Made by a program: the position numbers and the translations under genes. Positions 58,301-60,266 of a DNA stretch of 60,266 bases are shown in pieces. Under the pieces are notes generated by a model that saw nothing but the letters and a program-made list of their open reading frames with translations, ran no database searches and had not been told where the DNA came from. This DNA is from Polyangium fumosum (lineage in GTDB: Bacteria > Myxococcota_A > Polyangia > Polyangiales > Polyangiaceae). The stretch's first letter is position 1; every line of letters begins with the position of its first letter. The stretch is from NCBI RefSeq assembly GCF_005144585.1, contig NZ_SSMQ01000076.1, positions 1 through 60,266 of the forward strand, written 5' to 3'.

Positions 58301-60266
58301 AAGAGCCGCGGCGCGCTCGCCGCCCTGCGCGTCCCGAGCGCCTGCACCAGCGTCAGCGCCGCCGCCGTGAGCGCGGAGACCCGGTCCGCTGTCGCGTCCG
58401 CGAGCGTCCGCTCTGCGCCAAAGAGGCACACGACACCTTGCAATGCAGAGCCTGACGCGTCGAGCGCAGGACCAAGCGCCTCCGCCGCGCTCGTCGTGAC
58501 GTCTGCGCCCAAGGAGACGGCGACGCAATGCGCGCCCGTCGCCCGGAGGCTCGCCGCCAGCGCTTCTCCCAGGGCCGAGCCCGCTGTCAGCACGAGCCAC
58601 GTGCCCGCCGACAGTCCCGTATCGTCGGGCGCCTTCACCTCTTGCCAGGCCAGCGAATACAACCAACCCGACGGCGCGCCCCCCTCCGCGTGGCGCAGCG
58701 CTGCGGCCTCGGCGCGCTTCAGCCGCACGCCGGTCACCTCCGCCAGCACCTCGCCGCGCTCGTCCAACACCACGACGTCACCCGACAGGAACTCGGCACC
58801 GGCGCTCCGCCCGGGGGTCGGCCGCGCGTACACCCACGCCGCGGTCGCTCCGGGTCGCCAGACGGTGGATCCCCCGATCTCGAACGGCAGGTACACCAAC
58901 CCATCGGCCAAGGCGCCCATCGCTGCGCCCAGGGTTTGCAGCGCCGCATCGAGGAGCGCCGGGTGGATTCCATAAGCGTCCGCGTCGTCGCCAGCCTCCG
59001 CGGGCAACACGAGCCGGGAGATGGCCTCGCCCTCGCCGCACCAGAGATCCACGATCCCCTGGAAAGCGGGGCCATAAGCGAGCCCTGCCTCCCGCCATTT
59101 CGCGTAAAGCTGCTCCGTGGCCTGCTTCTCACGGCACCGCGCGCGCGCCGCCGCGAGATCGATCGCCGGAGGCTCCGCCTCCTCGAGGCACGGCTGTACC
59201 CGCCCGGTGACGTGCTCGGTCCACGGATCGCCTGCAAGCGCGGCCCCGGGCTGGCTGTAGATCGCCACCCCCAGGCCCTCCGGCCCGTCCGACAGCACCA
59301 CCTGCACCCGCCGCTCCCCCGCCTCCGGGAGCACCATCGGCGTTTGCAGCACCATCTCCTTCACACGGTGCTGCCCCGGGCCCCCACGCGCTGCCGCCGC
59401 TGCGTGCGCAAGCTCCAGGAACGCGGTCCCCGGCACCACCGCTTGCTCGAAGATACGGTGATCCGAGAGATACGGCGTCGTCTGGACACCCAGCGAGCTA
59501 TCGAATACCGCTCCCGCGCCGGCAACGGGCAAACGCTCCCCGAGCAGCGGGTGTCCCGACGCTTCCGCGCGCCGCGTCCCACGCCCGCCGTCGATCCAAT
59601 ATCGCTGCCTCTGCCACGGGTACGTCGGCAGCAGCACGCATTGCCCTCCCCCGGGATAATGCCGCTGCCATTCCACGGGATACCCTCCCGCGTACAGCGC
59701 TCCCAGCGACAGCAACATCGTACGCTGCTCGTCACGCTCTCGCCGCAGCGACCCCACGACCTGGCCGCTCTCCCCGCTCGCCACGAGGCATTGCTCCAGG
59801 TTGCTCGACAGGACCGGGTGCGGGCCGACCTCCACGAAGACGCGGTCCCCATCTCGTACGGCAGAGCGGATCGCCTGCGCGAACTGGACCGGCTCCCGCA
59901 GGTTTTTCCCCCAATAACCGGCGCCGAGGTCCTCACCCTTGATCTGCTCGCCCGTGACGGTGCTGTACATCCTCCGGGCCGCGCGCCCCACCGCCACGCG
60001 CCCAAGCTCCTGCACCAGCGCACCCTCGAACGGCGCCATCACCGGGCTGTGAAATGCGTAATTCACCCGCAACATCCGGCAATCTACGCCCTGGCCTTGC
60101 AGGCGCTCCAAAACCTCGGAGAGCGCTGACGCCTCTCCAGCGAGCACCACAGAACCCGGATCGTTGACCGCTGCAATCGCGAGCCGGCTCGCCATCCCCT
60201 CCAAGGCCGCACGCGCAGCTTCCTCGGGGAGCGCCACCGAAGCCATCTTCCCCAGCCCCGTCGCAC
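49354..60266 (-). CDS. Modular type I PKS, two fully reducing modules (N-terminus beyond window)
   Basis: The frame is open to the right edge (reading [18 protein letters not shown] inside an AT), so the gene starts outside the window; about 3636 codons are visible. Order: partial AT-DH-ER-KR-ACP, then KS-AT-DH-ER-KR-ACP, then a short acidic docking tail ([20 protein letters not shown]). Each module carries the full reductive set with intact motifs, so two saturated extension units are expected. It is followed by a four-base overlap with the PKS-NRPS gene. Together with that protein it builds a reduced chain that is finally joined to two amino acids. Confidence 0.93.
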   Translation of the reverse strand, partial: ATGLGKMASVALPEEAARAALEGMASRLAIAAVNDPGSVVLAGEASALSEVLERLQGQGVDCRMLRVNYAFHSPVMAPFEGALVQELGRVAVGRAARRMYSTVTGEQIKGEDLGAGYWGKNLREPVQFAQAIRSAVRDGDRVFVEVGPHPVLSSNLEQCLVASGESGQVVGSLRRERDEQRTMLLSLGALYAGGYPVEWQRHYPGGGQCVLLPTYPWQRQRYWIDGGRGTRRAEASGHPLLGERLPVAGAGAVFDSSLGVQTTPYLSDHRIFEQAVVPGTAFLELAHAAAAARGGPGQHRVKEMVLQTPMVLPEAGERRVQVVLSDGPEGLGVAIYSQPGAALAGDPWTEHVTGRVQPCLEEAEPPAIDLAAARARCREKQATEQLYAKWREAGLAYGPAFQGIVDLWCGEGEAISRLVLPAEAGDDADAYGIHPALLDAALQTLGAAMGALADGLVYLPFEIGGSTVWRPGATAAWVYARPTPGRSAGAEFLSGDVVVLDERGEVLAEVTGVRLKRAEAAALRHAEGGAPSGWLYSLAWQEVKAPDDTGLSAGTWLVLTAGSALGEALAASLRATGAHCVAVSLGADVTTSAAEALGPALDASGSALQGVVCLFGAERTLADATADRVSALTAAALTLVQALGTRRAASAPRLFWVTAGAQAVHASEAVAVAEAPLWGLGRAVMLEHPELGCTLIDLEPGAPDAIGSLRRELGAADGESQVAYRGGKRHAARLIKTPTRAGLGVPDATSYRLETAARGLLDKLCLVAAERQAPGAGEVEIRVTASGLNFRDVMNALGMYPGEAGPLGGECAGIVTAVGEGVSHLAAGDAVMALAPRAFSRFVTVDARLVARQPQGLSAEQAATVPIAFLTALYALRDLGGLRAGERVLIHAAAGGVGMAAVQVAAWAGAEVLATASPSKWDVVRAMGVRHVQSSRTRSFAEAFRAVTGGAGVDIVLNALTGELVDAGMELLASGGRFLEMGKTDLRSPSAVAAVHPGILYRAFDLLEAAPARIQELFGTILEGFAAGHLRPLPVRSFAITDAEAAFRLMAQARHIGKIALLPVGEAVASPIVAEGTVLITGGLGALGLHVARWLWEEHRVGHILLVGRRAPEGERLSAVEALRAAGARITVAQADVSDASAVRALLDAVPPEVPLRGVIHAAGVLDDGILTQQSPERFERVLAPKVRGAWNLHVETRALPLDFFVLFSSATSVLGSAGQSNYAAANAFLDGLAAQRRASGQPGLSVNWGAWAEGGMAEALDEVQRSRLARQGMGTILPKEGLRLLEQALSRPEAQLCVLPVDLRVLRQSLAGVVPPLWRSLLVQRPGRAPAAKGWAASLLGMAPEARLGEMAASVRAEIAKVLALGAPSDVPSERPLRELGLDSMMAVELRNALAARVGRTLPATLVFDHPTVEALARYLLGQLQPAESKSAAAPAAVSVSTEEPIAIVGIGCRYPGGVKDLDSFWRLLDEGVDAIGEVPKERWDIDAYYDPDPDAPGKMTTRWGGFLDGVDGFDPGFFEISPREAASIDPQQRLLLEVSWEALERAGQTPSRLLGSDTGVYMGICSNEYQTMALSQPEAIDAYSLLGTAHSTTVGRLSYWLGLKGPNVPVDTACSSSLVAVHLACQALRAGECSMALAGGVNLMLSPVATVYFSKVRAVSPTGRCHTFSADADGYVRGEGCGIVVLKRLSDAERDGDPILAVLRGTAVNQDGRSNGLTAPNGPSQEAVIRRALQQAGVAPAAVGYVEAHGTGTPLGDPIEVQALGAVLGEGRPADQPVVIGSVKSNFGHAEAAAGVAGLIKAVLALRHDRIPRSLHYTGPNPHIPWAELPVKVASESLPWPRNGAPRIAGVSSFGLSGTNAHVVVAEAPAPRTIVSAPSEGPSVLLLSAKTSEALAAQAGACASFLSGELTAGLDDIAYTASVRRAHHTHRLAVVGRGRDDLRTALEAFARGERAAGLVRGEARSGARPKLVFVYPGQGAQWLGMGRELFREEPVFRAAVEACDRAIAQESGVSVIEELHAAADRSRLAEIDVVQPVLFSMSVALSALWRAWGVEPDAVVGHSMGEIAAAHVAGAMSLESAASVVCRRSRLLKKLIGRGAMALVEMTVSEAAQAISPYDGRISIGGSNSARATVLSGEIAALEELMERLRGQGVFCRMVKGTVPSHGPRVDFLLPELRDVLRGVEAQAGAVPIYSTVTGEVNDGAMYGVDYWLRNLREPVLFAQAVERLLADGHALFVEMSPHPILTPAIEETMRRGERGGVALPSLRREQDEKRELLLSLGALYANGHAVEWERFYPSGGQCIPLPTYPFQRERYWLEEAAVAAPRASRAGAGHPLLGTSFTVVTQPGARFWERTLGIESSSYLTDHRVEDEVVLPGAAYVEMALAAAAEVHGEGAHAVEEISFERMLTLPQGSARTVQAVLTEQGPGRASFQVSSRDASDTAWVRHATASLRVGERVPDKALVHELPSAIQARCPAIVSAADHYQRMAGHRIGYGPEFQGVEQLWIGPDEVLGRVRLPDGAAREAASYRIHPALLDACFQVVSGLSPVRDGTTGEAAPYVPIGLARASLARRPGREMWVHARRRDGEGGPEGVFSGDIVLFDDDGQVFGEANGLRVQPLSPSALGRKAPQEKWLYALAWQRKDHGVAPPSPRTEPLPGAYLLWMDRRGTGAALSALLADLGERCIQVIAGERAARVREGLYEVDPSDPEGYRFVLRDAFSKEQPCRGVIHLWSLDAAETGATSAETLEKDQRLGIVSALHLAQAVLRAAWRDLPRLLLVTRGAQAVGAEAEVAIAQAPVWGFGRTLALEHPEMECTRLDLSPQPGADEATALLAELLSSDGEDQVALREEGRWVARLVRSSFQSDRGTGAARRLEPAKGRPFRLEISEPGVLERLTLQGIERRPPGPGQVEIEVDVASLNFIDVMKAMGIYPGQGDGAVALGSECAGRVVRVGEGVADAMVGQDVIALALEGASSHVTTDARFVVPRPSSIGIDEASAIPVVYLTAWYALRHVGRLSAGERVLIHSAAGGTGLAAIQIAKLLGAEIFATAGSPEKREMLRGMGIRHVMDSRTLSFAEEVLEATRGEGVDVVLNSLAGEAITKSMSVLAHDGRFLEIGKRDIYADRPMGLSHFRKALSYSAIDLGGLLNRKPALVSALLREVMAEIEAGRLATLPCQRFPASRVEEAFRLMARGQHVGKIVVDMRDPEARIATSMGAARSGIRADGSYLITGGLGGLGLSVAAWMVRAGARHLALLGRNGPSEAARAAISAMAEAGAEVRVLQADVALCADVDRSLAEIEQHMPPLRGVVHAAGILEDHTIVELSREHVRNVMGPKMQGVWNLHTRTSHRPLDFFVLYSSAASLVGAPGQANYAAANAFLDAFSHHRRTLGLPALSINWGPFSEVGLAAAQQNREQRLVNRGIKSLSPALGLEVLERLLAGEHAQIGVFDLDLRQWLEFYPSAAGMPLWSELQREGTRAQPGAGEALKFRQTLATSPPAERPALLGRLLAEEIGRVLRLPAAKIDPLAAFSTLGVDSLMSLELRNRLEVSLGIKLSAALLFTYPNITSLVDHLLDKMEFRAEANTSEPADVIGPVVEPLGGVDAGADAEELPDDALLAAFDESLNRIKTEKLR
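49530..55940 (-). other. PKS module KS-AT-DH-ER-KR-ACP with unusual AT motif
   Basis: The KS has DTACSSS near 55420. The AT has GHSMGE and IDVVQPVLF, and the specificity stretch reads [10 protein letters not shown] instead of YASH or HAFH. The DH has [12 protein letters not shown] and [10 protein letters not shown]. The ER has [15 protein letters not shown]. The KR has HAAGILEDH, with Glu in the LDD box, and Tyr in GQANYAAAN. The ACP is GVDSLM. This acyltransferase is the best candidate for an alkylmalonyl unit made with the crotonyl-CoA carboxylase/reductase. Confidence 0.82.
56000..60266 (-). other. PKS module (partial AT)-DH-ER-KR-ACP, malonyl type
   Basis: The AT remnant has NYAFHSPVM, the malonyl-type HAFH-like motif. 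The DH has [12 protein letters not shown] with the active His and [10 protein letters not shown] with the Asp. The ER has [15 protein letters not shown]. The KR has [19 protein letters not shown] (B-type LDD) and Tyr in GQSNYAAAN. The ACP is GLDSMM. The KS lies outside the window. Confidence 0.85.

Overview
The window is high-GC bacterial DNA that looks like a myxobacterium of the Polyangiales/Sorangium type. The signs are very large modular PKS/NRPS proteins, an ECF sigma factor with a C-terminal membrane and repeat extension, cysteine-rich lipoproteins, a sigma-54 enhancer-binding regulator, and a crotonyl-CoA reductase beside the megasynthases. The assignment is inferred from gene content only.

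Left part (1-9.2 kb). At the left edge, on the minus strand, is most of a large protein fusing a nucleoside phosphorylase/nucleosidase-like domain to a STAND-type NTPase (incomplete at its C-terminus). Next come an ECF sigma factor with a membrane and repeat tail, a proline-rich probable outer-membrane protein, two cysteine-rich lipoproteins, a sigma-region-4-like protein with an AT-hook, and a LexA-like DNA-binding protein. A perfect dyad lies just before the LexA-like gene.

Accessory island (9.5-27.5 kb). A compact minus-strand operon of six genes (20739 down to 9554) encodes an SF1 Upf1-like helicase, an unknown protein, a two-HKD PLD protein, an RtcR-like sigma-54 activator with a CARF-like sensor, a second two-HKD PLD protein with a zinc ribbon, and an unknown protein. 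A -24/-12 promoter with exact spacing (20767-20782) lies directly upstream of the helicase. This looks like an inducible nucleic-acid defence or repair system and is the best candidate here for an undescribed system. Near-identical 24-bp imperfect palindromes (9482 and 21514) bracket it. Further right are a small acidic protein, an Avs-like nuclease-STAND-repeat protein, a 66-bp tandem repeat, a tRNA/tmRNA-like 3' end and a deleted tyrosine integrase, which are traces of an integrated element.

Right part (28.0-60.3 kb), all minus strand. A truncated PKS protein (a partial malonyl-type AT-DH-ER-KR-ACP module, then a full KS-AT-DH-ER-KR-ACP module) is translationally coupled to a 4845-residue hybrid: KS-AT-KR-ACP / C-A-MT-PCP-E / C-A-PCP-TE. 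Read by eye, the two A domains suggest a branched aliphatic residue (N-methylated and epimerised) and proline. The expected end of the product is a reduced polyketide with a beta-hydroxyl, joined to D-N-methyl-(Val/Ile)-Pro and released by the TE. Downstream on the same strand are two tandem UbiB/ABC1-type kinases, two small paralogues, a lysine/arginine-rich protein and a crotonyl-CoA carboxylase/reductase that could supply alkylmalonyl-CoA extenders.
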